Program-made: the position numbers and the translations under genes
The notes under the pieces: model-generated
Told to the model about the DNA's origin: nothing
Databases searched by the model: none
The model's input: only the letters and a program-made list of their open reading frames with translations
Part shown: positions 43,553 through 50,905 of the stretch, one piece after another
How the letters are laid out: each line of letters opens with the position of its first letter
Numbering within the stretch: the first letter of the stretch is position 1
Assembly (NCBI RefSeq): GCF_001273775.1
Contig: NZ_CP011801.1
Location: 806,001-870,000 of the forward strand
Length of the DNA stretch: 64,000 nt
Direction of reading: 5' to 3'
Source of the DNA: Nitrospira moscoviensis
GTDB taxonomy: Bacteria; Nitrospirota; Nitrospiria; Nitrospirales; Nitrospiraceae

Positions 43553-44068
43553 TTACAAAAACGGTTCGAGCCGCTCCCGGCAGTGCGCCATGGCTTTGCT
43601 GAGATGCCGCTCCACCATGGTGGTTGAAATACCGATCCGCTCGGCGATATCCGCCTGCGTCAGCTGCTCGTAGCGATACAGGACAAATACTTCCCGCCGC
43701 CGCGGGGGCATCGTCGCAATCAGATCTCGCAGCGCGCAGGAGAGTTGCTCGCGCTCCAGTTTCTGATCGGGACGCGGTTGCGGCGACGGGGTATCGACGG
43801 CGTCCGTCAACTCCGTGAGATGCCGGGCCCGCACCTGCCGGCGGCGGACGGAATCCACCGCGAGATTCTTGGCGATCCGGTACAGGAAAGCGCGCGGCTG
43901 TCTCACCGCGTGCGAGTCTTTTGTCGCGAGCAGCCGGACGAAACTATCCTGCGCAACATCCGCCGCGTCATGGGGACAGCGCAGCAGACCGGTCAAGAAC
44001 GAGAGAAGCTCGCGATAATAGTTGGTGAAGGCCCCAAGAGGCCACTCTGCCGAACTCGATGGCGTCAT
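43553..44068 (-). CDS. FecI-type ECF sigma factor (cassette 3)
   Basis: 171 aa from the ATG at 44068; the frame is open far upstream but without sigma homology. Region 2: A-A-D-V-A-Q-D-S-F-V-R-L-L and L-Y-R-I-A-K-N-L-A-V-D-S-V. Region 4: M-P-P-R-R-R-E-V-F-V-L-Y-R and the helix-turn-helix Q-A-D-I-A-E-R-I-G-I-S-T-T-M-V-E-R-H. It resembles FecI/PupI-type factors that control one receptor each. The TonB gene ends 98 bases upstream on the same strand, so cassette 3 may be partly read from the HD-GYP-AraC-TonB operon. Confidence 0.9.
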   Translation of the reverse strand: MTPSSSAEWPLGAFTNYYRELLSFLTGLLRCPHDAADVAQDSFVRLLATKDSHAVRQPRAFLYRIAKNLAVDSVRRRQVRARHLTELTDAVDTPSPQPRPDQKLEREQLSCALRDLIATMPPRRREVFVLYRYEQLTQADIAERIGISTTMVERHLSKAMAHCRERLEPFL

Positions 44069-44166
44069 ACGGTCGGACAACGGTCCTATGGGGAAGACGG
44101 GCGTGCGGCCCGATTCCCCAACCTTCGTTTGGAGAAAAAAATGACGCTGTCGATCTACTGTGACCC

Positions 44167-45069
44167 CTAGTCCAGCCGGTACAGGATGGGGATATGGAGG
44201 GTCACGTCGCTCCGTTCCAACGGATGAGCCAGTTTGACCGGCGCGCAGCGGCGCAGCGTCTCGACGGCGTCCTCGTCGAGGATCGCACGGCCCGAGCTTT
44301 CGAGGACGGCGACATGCGCGAGATCTCCGGTGCTCCGGACGACGACCTGGAGCACCACGGTGCCCTCCCACCGGTTCATGCGCGCGAGGTAGGGGTATCG
44401 CTTCAACTGCTCGACCCGGTCCCACAACGACTGCGCCAGCCAGCCGTAGTCGGGCTGGAGCGCGCGGCTGCGCAAGGCCCGCTCGACGGCCTGGGGACGT
44501 TGCACGACCCGCCGAAGCTCCTCCTCGACCACGTCCTGCGCGAGCGGGGAGGGTTCCATGGGCTCGATTTCGGGAGGCGGCAGCGCGGCCGGGCCCGAGG
44601 CGCCGAGCGGCGTCGCCTCGCGCTGGGGCGGCATGCCGGCAGCCGCCGAGTGTCCGGACGCCGCGTCGCGCCGGGCCGGCGTCCCCTGGTGCGCCACGTT
44701 CGTGTTCGCGGGAAGGGCGCCTTCCTGTAAGGCATCGCGGACGAGCGGCGGCGCCTGGTCCAGGTCGTCGAACGAGGCGCGTGGCTGCGAGTGCAACGCC
44801 TCCATTTCAGCGGGCGACAGGTGATCGAGCGGCGAGTCCGCGACAACGTCGGCGGACGCGAGTGGAGAGGGGACGTCGGCGGCCAGCGGCTCGGGCGGGG
44901 GCGTCCGGCGGACCGCCACGTCCCACCGGAACGTGTCCTGCCGCGGCGGCAGCGTAACGTCCAGCAGCAACGGCGCGGCAGTGCCGAGCGCCAGCGTGTG
45001 GAGGGCGGCCGACACCACCCAACTCCACAGTGAGTCCTGGCTGGACCGCATCGGCGGCACGCGATTCAT
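44167..45069 (-). CDS. tonB: TonB family energy-coupling protein (TonB 1)
   Basis: 300 aa from the ATG at 45069, preceded by GGGAGGAA, and overlapping the AraC stop by 4 bases. An N-terminal membrane helix (about 17-36) is followed by D-T-F-R-W-D-V-A-V. A proline-rich spacer covers about 55-200. The C-terminal TonB domain has L-K-R-Y-P-Y-L-A-R-M-N-R-W-E-G-T-V-V-L-Q-V-V and ends H-I-P-I-L-Y-R-L-D. TonB passes proton-motive energy from ExbB/ExbD to outer-membrane receptors. No exbBD genes adjoin this copy; the only pair is beside TonB 2. Confidence 0.92.
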   Translation of the reverse strand: MNRVPPMRSSQDSLWSWVVSAALHTLALGTAAPLLLDVTLPPRQDTFRWDVAVRRTPPPEPLAADVPSPLASADVVADSPLDHLSPAEMEALHSQPRASFDDLDQAPPLVRDALQEGALPANTNVAHQGTPARRDAASGHSAAAGMPPQREATPLGASGPAALPPPEIEPMEPSPLAQDVVEEELRRVVQRPQAVERALRSRALQPDYGWLAQSLWDRVEQLKRYPYLARMNRWEGTVVLQVVVRSTGDLAHVAVLESSGRAILDEDAVETLRRCAPVKLAHPLERSDVTLHIPILYRLD

Positions 45070-45605
45070 CCGCGTTCCTCCCGGCGGTCGAGGCAGCCCC
45101 GCCGGATGGGGCCCGACAGACAACGCGCCGCCGGCCGGCGGGGCGCTCGGCCCGTCCCTTGCCGAAACAGATGCGGCGAGACGCCGGTCGCCTTCTTGAA
45201 GAAGTGGCTGAACGCGTACTGATCATGGAATCCCAAGGTTTCGGCGATGTCGGCCAGGCGCCCGGGCGAGGACAGCAGCCGGGTGGCCCGTTCCAGGCGG
45301 AGGCGCTTCATATAGCTGGAAAACGGCTCGCCCATGCGAGCGAGGAACCATTCGGAGCAGTATTTCTCCGAATAACCGACGAACCGCGAGAGGTCTTTCA
45401 ACGTCACCCGTCGATGCAGGTTGGCGGCGAGAAAGCTGTGCATCCGGTCCTGCAACGACGGCTCCGGCGGCAGCCGCGCGAACAGGTCGTCGCGCAGGCG
45501 CTCGACGGCGGATCTCAGCCTCTCCCAGGTCTCCATGTCCCAGGCCCGTTCGTCCGGCTGTCTGGTATCGGCCCGCTGCGGTGGTGTCGAAAGCGATGTC
45601 GCCAT
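45066..45605 (-). CDS. AraC-family transcription regulator, short form
   Basis: 179 aa from the ATG at 45605, preceded by GGGGAGAA. The C-terminal two-helix-turn-helix domain is complete: V-T-L-K-D-L-S-R-F-V-G-Y-S-E-K-Y-C-S-E-W-F, then L-R-L-E-R-A-T-R-L-L and I-A-E-T-L-G-F-H-D-Q-Y-A-F-S-H-F-F-K-K-A-T-G. The N-terminal 60 residues hold no cupin sensor domain, so the signal may come from a partner. AraC regulators such as PchR control siderophore uptake; overlap with tonB 1 supports that here, though the target is unknown. Confidence 0.88.
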   Translation of the reverse strand: MATSLSTPPQRADTRQPDERAWDMETWERLRSAVERLRDDLFARLPPEPSLQDRMHSFLAANLHRRVTLKDLSRFVGYSEKYCSEWFLARMGEPFSSYMKRLRLERATRLLSSPGRLADIAETLGFHDQYAFSHFFKKATGVSPHLFRQGTGRAPRRPAARCLSGPIRRGCLDRREERG

Positions 45606-45748
45606 GGTGTTCTCCCCGTCATGTCGAAGCACAAGCTGAAAAAGGCGGCGGGGGGCCTCAGGAGGAAGTGAGGGCCCCCGCCGGGCGAAGTGGGGTGGCA
45701 CGGCCCCACTCCGATGCCGGCGCTTGACGCGACCGGCTGACACGTCGA

Positions 45749-46435
45749 TCACAGTAAACTGAGGTCGCCCACTTCGCGCCCCGCGCCGAGCAGGCGGTAT
45801 AAGAGCTGGACCAGCGCCGGATCGAACTGGCTCCCGGAGGCGACCATCACGATGCGTGCCGCCACCGTATTCCGCCGCTCACGCGATGACACGTCGGGAA
45901 CCTCGATGGCGTCGAACGCATCCGCGATCGCCAAGATTCTGGCCCCGAGCGGAATAAACTCGCCCCGAATACCGTAGGGGTAGCCGGTGCCGTCCCACCG
46001 TTCATGGTGGTGGGCGATGAGAATCGATGCCTCGCGCAAGAACGAAAAGGGTTCGAGCAGATTCGCGCCCAGGCGGGAATGGTTCTGCACGGTCACGTAG
46101 GCCTCCGGTTCCAGCGGTTCGATGGTCCTGCTGAGCCGCGGCGGGAGCATGAGCAGGCCGATATCGTGGAGCAGCGCCGCCAGCTTGATGTCGTGCAACT
46201 CGCCCGCAGCAAGGCCCGCCGCCTGTCCCAGCTTGACGGCGATCCCCGCCGTCCGCCGGCCGTGACCCGCTTGCCAGGGGAGGGCGCGGTCGATCTCTTT
46301 GCCGGCTTGGCGGACCAAGATGCTCTCGACATCGCGGCGCGATGCGGCCGGCAGAGTCAGACGATCGATCTTTGCCAACAGGGCTTGGATTCTGAGGACG
46401 GTCGGATGGACGCGAGGACTGACGGTCGATGGCAT
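45749..46435 (-). CDS. Stand-alone HD-GYP domain protein
   Basis: 228 aa from the ATG at 46435, with GGGAGG eight bases upstream. The HD motif lies at residues 90-91 in A-L-L-H-D-I-G and the GYP signature H-H-E-R-W-D-G-T-G-Y-P at 143-153, followed by L-G-A-R-I-L-A-I-A-D-A-F-D-A. HD-GYP proteins hydrolyse the second messenger cyclic di-GMP. No sensor or receiver domain is attached. It precedes the AraC gene by 143 bases. Only 13 bases separate its start from an upstream intrinsic terminator, so it must be read through that terminator or from a promoter inside it. Confidence 0.88.
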   Translation of the reverse strand: MPSTVSPRVHPTVLRIQALLAKIDRLTLPAASRRDVESILVRQAGKEIDRALPWQAGHGRRTAGIAVKLGQAAGLAAGELHDIKLAALLHDIGLLMLPPRLSRTIEPLEPEAYVTVQNHSRLGANLLEPFSFLREASILIAHHHERWDGTGYPYGIRGEFIPLGARILAIADAFDAIEVPDVSSRERRNTVAARIVMVASGSQFDPALVQLLYRLLGAGREVGDLSLL

Positions 46436-46448
46436 GATGTCGCCTCCC

Positions 46449-46489
46449 AAAAAAGAAAAAGCCCAAGACCACGGTGGTGATCTTGGGCT
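46449..46489 (-). terminator. Intrinsic terminator just ahead of the HD-GYP gene
   Basis: Minus-strand AGCCCAAG, bulge ATC, ACCAC, loop C, GTGGT, CTTGGGCT, then a T-rich run (TTTTTCTTTTTT). It may end the receptor 4 / Com-like transcript, but the ribosome site of the HD-GYP gene abuts the T-run. Confidence 0.75.
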
Positions 46490-46513
46490 CTGGGTGAAGA
46501 ACCGCTGGCCTCA
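46485..46513 (-). promoter_or_regulatory. Shared leader element, copy 2
   Basis: Twenty-nine bases that align with 38219-38248 (one gap): identical GGGCTC, AAGA and CCGCTGGCCTCA blocks read on the + strand. It lies between the stop of the Com-like gene and the terminator stem, that is, in the place of a leader RNA for the HD-GYP gene. Confidence 0.45.
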
Positions 46514-46529
46514 GGGACGTTCGGCTGAC

Positions 46530-46709
46530 TTAATTCGCGTGAACGGGCCACCCTCCGATGCTGGCAAACGGAATAACGAGCAAGCGCCGGCAGCGCTTGC
46601 ACTTGAGCTCCAACCCGCCTTCGACGATCCGCGCCACCAGTTGCCCGCAGTGACAGCGGACTTCTTCCGAGCAGTGGACTTGTGGAGATGTGTTGCTCTT
46701 AGTGGTCAT
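46530..46709 (-). CDS. Com-like zinc-ribbon small protein, second copy
   Basis: 59 aa: M-T-T-K-S-N-T-S-P-Q, then V-R-C-H-C-G-Q-L-V-A-R, G-G-L-E-L-K-C-K-R-C-R-R-L-L-V-I-P-F. It matches the 54-aa protein at 20995-21159 in the C-x-C-G-x-L-V-A-R ... K-C-x-R-C-x-R core and in the following V-x-I-P. The founder of the family, phage Mu Com, is an RNA-binding translational activator. Here the gene lies 54 bases after the receptor 4 stop, behind a perfect hairpin, and is followed by the shared leader element and terminator. It has no strong ribosome site. RNA binding and any antitermination role are inferences. Confidence 0.6.
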   Translation of the reverse strand: MTTKSNTSPQVHCSEEVRCHCGQLVARIVEGGLELKCKRCRRLLVIPFASIGGWPVHAN

Positions 46710-46724
46710 AGAATCTTGTTCGCA

Positions 46725-46753
46725 GGAGGAGGCGACACGAAGTCGCCTCCTCC
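46725..46753 (-). other. Perfect 12-bp hairpin between receptor 4 and the Com-like gene
   Basis: GGAGGAGGCGAC, five-base loop, GTCGCCTCCTCC, the same on either strand. There is no T-run, so it is not a standard terminator. On the minus strand the first arm contains GGAGGAGG, so ribosome binding or RNA stability of the Com-like gene could be affected. Confidence 0.65.
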
Positions 46754-46763
46754 GCCAGGCACC

Positions 46764-49088
46764 TTAGAAATTCCAGCGCGCGCCGGCCTGCACCATCAAG
46801 GGCAGCCCTGCGTAAATGCCGCGCGACCGATCGACGATGAACGTCTGGTCCAGCAGGTTTTTCCCAGTGACGAAGAACGTCGTGTTGATGCTCTTCACGT
46901 ACTGGTTGGCCGCTGCATTGAGGACGCACCAACCCTTGATGACGCCGCGCTGGCCGTTCGGCGTCGGATTCACGGTATTGCGGTCATCCGAGAACATGTC
47001 ACTGATGCACTGCGTTTCCAGACGGGTATTGAAGCCCCAATCCGCATTGGCATAGCCGATGCCCGCTGTGAGCATGTGTTTCGGCGCATAGGTGAGGCGG
47101 TTGCCAGAAATGCTGACAGTCGAGGCTTCACCGGGGAGGAGTGAGATCGCCGAGAGGCTGCTGTTCCGAGTTCCGGTGAACTCGGCTTCCGCCAGCCAGG
47201 TGTAGCTCAAATCCACGAAGAAGTCCTGGCGCGGATCTGCGACACCCTTCATCAAATCCAACAGATCAGCCTTGCCGGCGAATTCAATGCCCTGATGGCG
47301 TGTCTCTCCGGCGTTCGTCAGTGTCGCGCCGGTTCCACCGGCGGCCGACTGTGAAATGATCTGATTATCGAAGTCCATACGGAACAGGGTCGCTTGTGCA
47401 CCTAACCAATAAAGGGGAGTGCTTCGCACGCCGACTTCATAGATCCAGGCCAACTCAGCCTCCAGGTCCACCACCGCGTTATTCAGCTGAATTGCATCAG
47501 AGATTTGCGGCGGAGCAAACCCACGATGGACGCCGGCAAAGAATGTGTAGTCCTTATTGGGCGAATAGGTGGCGCCGATGCCGGGCAACGGCTGAATAAA
47601 CTCGATATCGTTGAAAGCTCCTGTTCCACTTGTGCCGGGAGCCTGTCGGTTTTGCTGAGAATACTTGAAGTATTCTAGCCGTACCCCAGGGGTGACGGTG
47701 AATTTTCCGAATGTCAACCGCTCTTGCAGAAACGCAGCATAGGCGTTCGTCTTTCGTAGGTTATCTTCACCGAGACAGGATTGAGCGTTGGCTCCTCCAA
47801 AGCAGCTTTGTCCAATACCGGATACGAGGTTTCTGAACTGTTGCCGATTGGACTCCTCATACATATAGCGGACGCCGAAGTCAGCGACGGCATCGACCCC
47901 GAAGAGACGATGGACATAGTTGAACCGCGGCTCGACTCCATACACCCAGTATTCACGGGCATTGATGAAACGGCCTGCCGTGGGTAGCGCTCTCGTGGCA
48001 GTTGCCGCAATTGCATTACCGGTATTGAAGGTTGCATTTGCGGTCGTGGGGTCGCCATCCAAATCGGTACTCTGCCTCGACCAGTCACGTTGAATGTAGT
48101 GACCGAAGAAGTTGGTCGTCGATGTCAGATTGGCCGTGAACATGTGGTTGACCGCGACGTGAAATCCGATCCGCCTGAAATCAAAATTGTCGTTTGTAAA
48201 GGGAGTTGTTCGAGGATCGCTGCTGTATTCGCTTTCCGTCAACCCCTGATAGCCGATTCCCGAGTCCTCACGGTAGTAGTTGAACTTGGCGAGGATCTGG
48301 GTGCGCTCGCTCAACTCCTGCACCGTCTTGAACGTCAAGTCGTCCACCTTAGCCCGGATGTTCGTGAAGCGGGGCGTGTCGGACTGATAGTGGAAGTAGT
48401 CGACCATGTAGCCGCTCTTGCCCCACGTCCCGCCGTAATTAAAGTGCGTGTTATAGAAATTCAGATTGCCGCCGAAGAACTGGAAGAAGCCTCCCGGCGT
48501 GGCCGGCGGCATGCGGGTAATCAAGTTCAAGACGCCGCCGACGTTGCTCGGCCCGTACAGCAACTGCCCGCTGCCCTTCAGCAGCTCGATGCGGTCGAAG
48601 CGGAAGATCGGCGGAAAGTAATAGGACGACGGATCGCCGTACGGCATGAGCATGATCGGCACGCCGTCTTCCATGATATGGACCTTCCGGCTGCGTGTCG
48701 GGTCCAGACCGCGAATGGCGATATTGGGGCGGATGCCGAGCCCTTCTTCGTCTCTCACGACGACGCCGGGAATGGGCCGCAGCGCTTCATTGATGGTGAG
48801 GCGGTGGTTGTTGAAGATGCTCTCCTGTGTGACCACATGGCCGGAGCCGGGAATGTGCTCCAGCGCATCGGGCGCGGTGCCGATGATTTCCGTCAGGGGA
48901 ATGTTGATCGGCCGCTCGGGCTGAACAGGGGCTTCCGTCGGGCCGGCCGGAGCCTTGCCCGTTCCACCGGGAACCAGAGCGCCCCGACTTTCCTCCGATT
49001 GCGCCGGCTCTTCGGCATACAGGGCCGAGGGAATTGCCGGCGTCAAGGAGCCAGCAAAGATCAGTAACGATGCGGTGCGTAGCGCCAT
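46764..49088 (-). CDS. FecA-like TonB-dependent receptor without STN domain (receptor 4)
   Basis: 774 aa from the ATG at 49088, which opens directly into a signal peptide (M-A-L-R-T-A-S-L-L-I-F-A-G). An in-frame ATG at 49196 has a stronger ribosome site (GGAGGG), but the 36 codons between hold an AT-rich Fur-box-like and promoter-like stretch, so I prefer 49088. The plug has I-P-L-T-E-I-I-G-T-A-P, R-P-N-I-A-I-R-G-L-D-P-T-R-S-R-K-V and L-L-K-G-S-G-Q-L-L-Y-G-P-S-N-V-G-G-V-L-N-L-I-T. The R-x-R-K-V-x-I-M-E-D-G segment is typical of FecA-type ferric citrate receptors. The barrel ends A-G-A-R-W-N-F. With no STN domain it cannot use the FecR route. Confidence 0.92.
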   Translation of the reverse strand: MALRTASLLIFAGSLTPAIPSALYAEEPAQSEESRGALVPGGTGKAPAGPTEAPVQPERPINIPLTEIIGTAPDALEHIPGSGHVVTQESIFNNHRLTINEALRPIPGVVVRDEEGLGIRPNIAIRGLDPTRSRKVHIMEDGVPIMLMPYGDPSSYYFPPIFRFDRIELLKGSGQLLYGPSNVGGVLNLITRMPPATPGGFFQFFGGNLNFYNTHFNYGGTWGKSGYMVDYFHYQSDTPRFTNIRAKVDDLTFKTVQELSERTQILAKFNYYREDSGIGYQGLTESEYSSDPRTTPFTNDNFDFRRIGFHVAVNHMFTANLTSTTNFFGHYIQRDWSRQSTDLDGDPTTANATFNTGNAIAATATRALPTAGRFINAREYWVYGVEPRFNYVHRLFGVDAVADFGVRYMYEESNRQQFRNLVSGIGQSCFGGANAQSCLGEDNLRKTNAYAAFLQERLTFGKFTVTPGVRLEYFKYSQQNRQAPGTSGTGAFNDIEFIQPLPGIGATYSPNKDYTFFAGVHRGFAPPQISDAIQLNNAVVDLEAELAWIYEVGVRSTPLYWLGAQATLFRMDFDNQIISQSAAGGTGATLTNAGETRHQGIEFAGKADLLDLMKGVADPRQDFFVDLSYTWLAEAEFTGTRNSSLSAISLLPGEASTVSISGNRLTYAPKHMLTAGIGYANADWGFNTRLETQCISDMFSDDRNTVNPTPNGQRGVIKGWCVLNAAANQYVKSINTTFFVTGKNLLDQTFIVDRSRGIYAGLPLMVQAGARWNF

Positions 49089-49144
49089 CGTCCGCCAAGT
49101 ACGCGGCGGACGGGAGAGCCCGCCGCCTCGCCGTAATAGATAAT

Positions 49145-49163
49145 GTAAATAAGAACTATTCTC
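49145..49163. promoter_or_regulatory. Fur-box-like site before receptor 4
   Basis: GTAAATAAGAACTATTCTC matches the Fur consensus at 12 of 19 positions by hand count. It shares the AATAGTTCT core (minus strand) with the site before exbB (51721-51739). It overlaps a TTGAGA hexamer that could be a -35 box on the minus strand. Confidence 0.5.
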
Positions 49164-49348
49164 AAAATCAAGACCGGATTGATCGCTGCTGCCCATAACC
49201 CTCCCTCCTGTCGTTACCGGATGATTAAAGAAGAGACTGTGGCGCGGCCCACCCGCGCCCACGATGAGGCGAGAAGAACGCCGACGAGACGGTACGGCAC
49301 ACTCGAGTCCATCATTCCCCACTCACACCAGGGAGACGCGCAATCCGA

Positions 49349-49366
49349 ACTAGGGGTCGCCCTAGT
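49349..49366. repeat. Perfect palindrome ACTAGGG-GTCG-CCCTAGT
   Basis: Seven-base arms around GTCG, 32 bases beyond the stop of the minus-strand secreted protein. ACTAGGGGT also occurs (opposite strand) at 34492-34502 upstream of receptor 2 and at 44162-44171 over the tonB 1 stop. An AATTTTTTT run lies 12-20 bases away, so a weak terminator is possible; an operator is the alternative. Confidence 0.4.
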
Positions 49367-49397
49367 CCAGGCGGTCAAATTTTTTTGCCCTGTCTCC

Positions 49398-49847
49398 CTA
49401 CTTGAACACGACCTTCTTCAAACCACCGACGGGCAAATCCACCTCACCGAAGTCCGACTCGCCCTTGAAGCTGCCTTTGATCGCCAGGCCGAATTCGCCC
49501 GTCTTGCCGTTGGTCAACGTGATCGCCAGGGTTGGCAGCGAGCCGTCGGCCGCCGGCTTCACGTCGATCTGCTTGATGTTGTCGAACTTGACGTTCACGG
49601 TGGCCGTGCCCTTCTTCACTGGGACATGGCGCAGTTCATGGGGCACGAAGGCGGTCTCGCTGACCTTTTCTTCCCAGTAGAACATCACGTTCTTGATCTC
49701 GGTTTCGACGCCCTGAGCGTCCGTCGCCGTGGCCTGGAATTGCCGCTCGTTCTTCGGCTGGGCCAAGGCCGTGGTCAGGAGCGAAGCCGAGAAGACGAGG
49801 ACTGTGGCTGCGATACCGGCGAGTTGAACGAGTCGGCGAAACGTCAC
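49398..49847 (-). CDS. Secreted protein with the S-D-F-G-E-V-D-L-P-V tail, long form
   Basis: 149 aa from the GTG at 49847, which follows AGGAGGGG by six bases; an ATG at 49871 would overlap the tonB 2 stop. A signal peptide (about residues 4-29, ending T-A-L-A-Q) directs export. A beta-rich middle is followed by L-T-N-G-K-T-G-E-F-G-L-A-I, then G-S-F-K-G-E-S-D-F-G-E-V-D-L-P-V-G-G-L-K, matching the tail of the 104-aa protein at 21356-21670. It is the fourth gene of exbB-exbD-tonB 2-this, so it may assist the TonB system or be a periplasmic ligand-binding piece. No known family recognised. Confidence 0.8.
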   Translation of the reverse strand: MTFRRLVQLAGIAATVLVFSASLLTTALAQPKNERQFQATATDAQGVETEIKNVMFYWEEKVSETAFVPHELRHVPVKKGTATVNVKFDNIKQIDVKPAADGSLPTLAITLTNGKTGEFGLAIKGSFKGESDFGEVDLPVGGLKKVVFK

Positions 49848-49870
49848 GGTACACCCCTCCTGTTCTGTCA

Positions 49871-50905
49871 TCAGCGCAGCGAGTATCCGACCGGAACCAA
49901 CAGCGCCACCTGGCTCTTGCCCAACGGATGCTTCAGTTGAATGGGCGACACCTGCCGGATGAGCTCCATGGCGTCATTGTCGAGGACCGAGTGGCCCGAG
50001 CTCTCGGCGATCTGCAGGCTCACGACATGCCCGTCGTCGCGCACCACCGCTTTGACGATCACCTTGCCCTCCCAGCGATTCAGGCGGGCGGTGTAGGGAT
50101 ACCGTTTGGACCGCTCCAGCCGGGCCAGCAACTCTTGGGTGAGCCACGAATAGTCCACCTTCGTCTGAGCCGTCACCACCGCCGGGCGTTCCACGGCCTG
50201 GGGCTGGGCGGGGGCCGCGTGGACGATCTGCTGGACGGGCGCGGGCGCTTCCACGGCGTCCACCGCCGATTGCTCGACGACCGCCTGTCGAACGGGCGCG
50301 GGGGCTTGCCCCACCACCGGTTGCGATGTCATGACCGGGGAGGGGCGCTCACTCGTCACTTCGGAGACGATCGGGGCGGGTTCGGCCTGCACGGTGTGGG
50401 TGACCGGGGCCGGCGTCGACACGGCGGCCACCGGCGTGGTCTCGACGGTCTCCACCTTCTGGACGGCTTCGCTCCGCTGGACCGCCTGTTGCGTCTGCTG
50501 GATCGGCTCCGCATGCTGGGCGATCGTTTCCACCACGGGGGTGACGTGATTTTGCACCGCCACCTGTTCCTGCCGGACGATGCGCTGGACGCGCTCGACC
50601 GTTTGCACGGTCTGCACGCGCTGGACGACCGGTTGCGCTTCCACCGGCTTCGGCGGAGCGGGCGGCGGCTGGACTGCAGGCTTGGGCTTGGGCGGCGCGG
50701 GAGTGGGCTGCGCCTCCGGAGCCGGCGGTGTCACGTGCGCGAGCGCAATGTCCCACCGAAACGGCTCGGGCTGAGGCGCCGGCTTCAATTCCGCGAACAG
50801 GAACAGGGACACGGCCAGCGCCAGCATATGAACCATCAGAGAGGCCATCCAGCCGTGGGGCTGGTGTGTCGACTGTCCCATCTGCGCGATGGCCGCCGCC
50901 GTCAT
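49871..50905 (-). CDS. tonB: TonB family energy-coupling protein (TonB 2)
   Basis: 344 aa, overlapping the exbD stop by 4 bases. A membrane helix (about 19-41) precedes F-R-W-D-I-A-L-A. A proline-alanine-lysine stretch (about 58-90) comes next, and then an unusual spacer, about 90-250, built of Val, Gln, Thr and Glu (V-Q-R-V-Q-T-V-Q-T-V-E-R-V-Q type). The TonB domain has L-E-R-S-K-R-Y-P-Y-T-A-R-L-N-R-W-E-G-K-V-I-V and ends V-P-V-G-Y-S-L-R. With its own ExbB and ExbD it forms a complete energy unit. The spacer probably spans the periplasm in an extended form. Confidence 0.94.
   Translation of the reverse strand: MTAAAIAQMGQSTHQPHGWMASLMVHMLALAVSLFLFAELKPAPQPEPFRWDIALAHVTPPAPEAQPTPAPPKPKPAVQPPPAPPKPVEAQPVVQRVQTVQTVERVQRIVRQEQVAVQNHVTPVVETIAQHAEPIQQTQQAVQRSEAVQKVETVETTPVAAVSTPAPVTHTVQAEPAPIVSEVTSERPSPVMTSQPVVGQAPAPVRQAVVEQSAVDAVEAPAPVQQIVHAAPAQPQAVERPAVVTAQTKVDYSWLTQELLARLERSKRYPYTARLNRWEGKVIVKAVVRDDGHVVSLQIAESSGHSVLDNDAMELIRQVSPIQLKHPLGKSQVALLVPVGYSLR

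Larger units (their letters stand above)
49089..49397. other. 309-base intergenic region between receptor 4 and the tonB 2 operon
   Basis: It holds a GC-rich stem near the receptor start (GCGGCGG and CCGCCGC arms, about 49098-49122), an AT-rich promoter-like patch with a Fur-box-like site (49145-49163) and the palindrome 49349-49366. The stretch 49200-49340 shows no gene or clear signal beyond the strong ribosome site before 49196. Confidence 0.5.

Noticed and set aside
44069-44425. N-terminal extension of sigma factor 3
   Set aside because: The extra 119 codons overlap the end of tonB 1 and carry no sigma-factor sequence.
20995-46709. Prophage signalled by the Com-like genes
   Set aside because: No integrase, capsid, tail, mom or other phage genes are present in the window.
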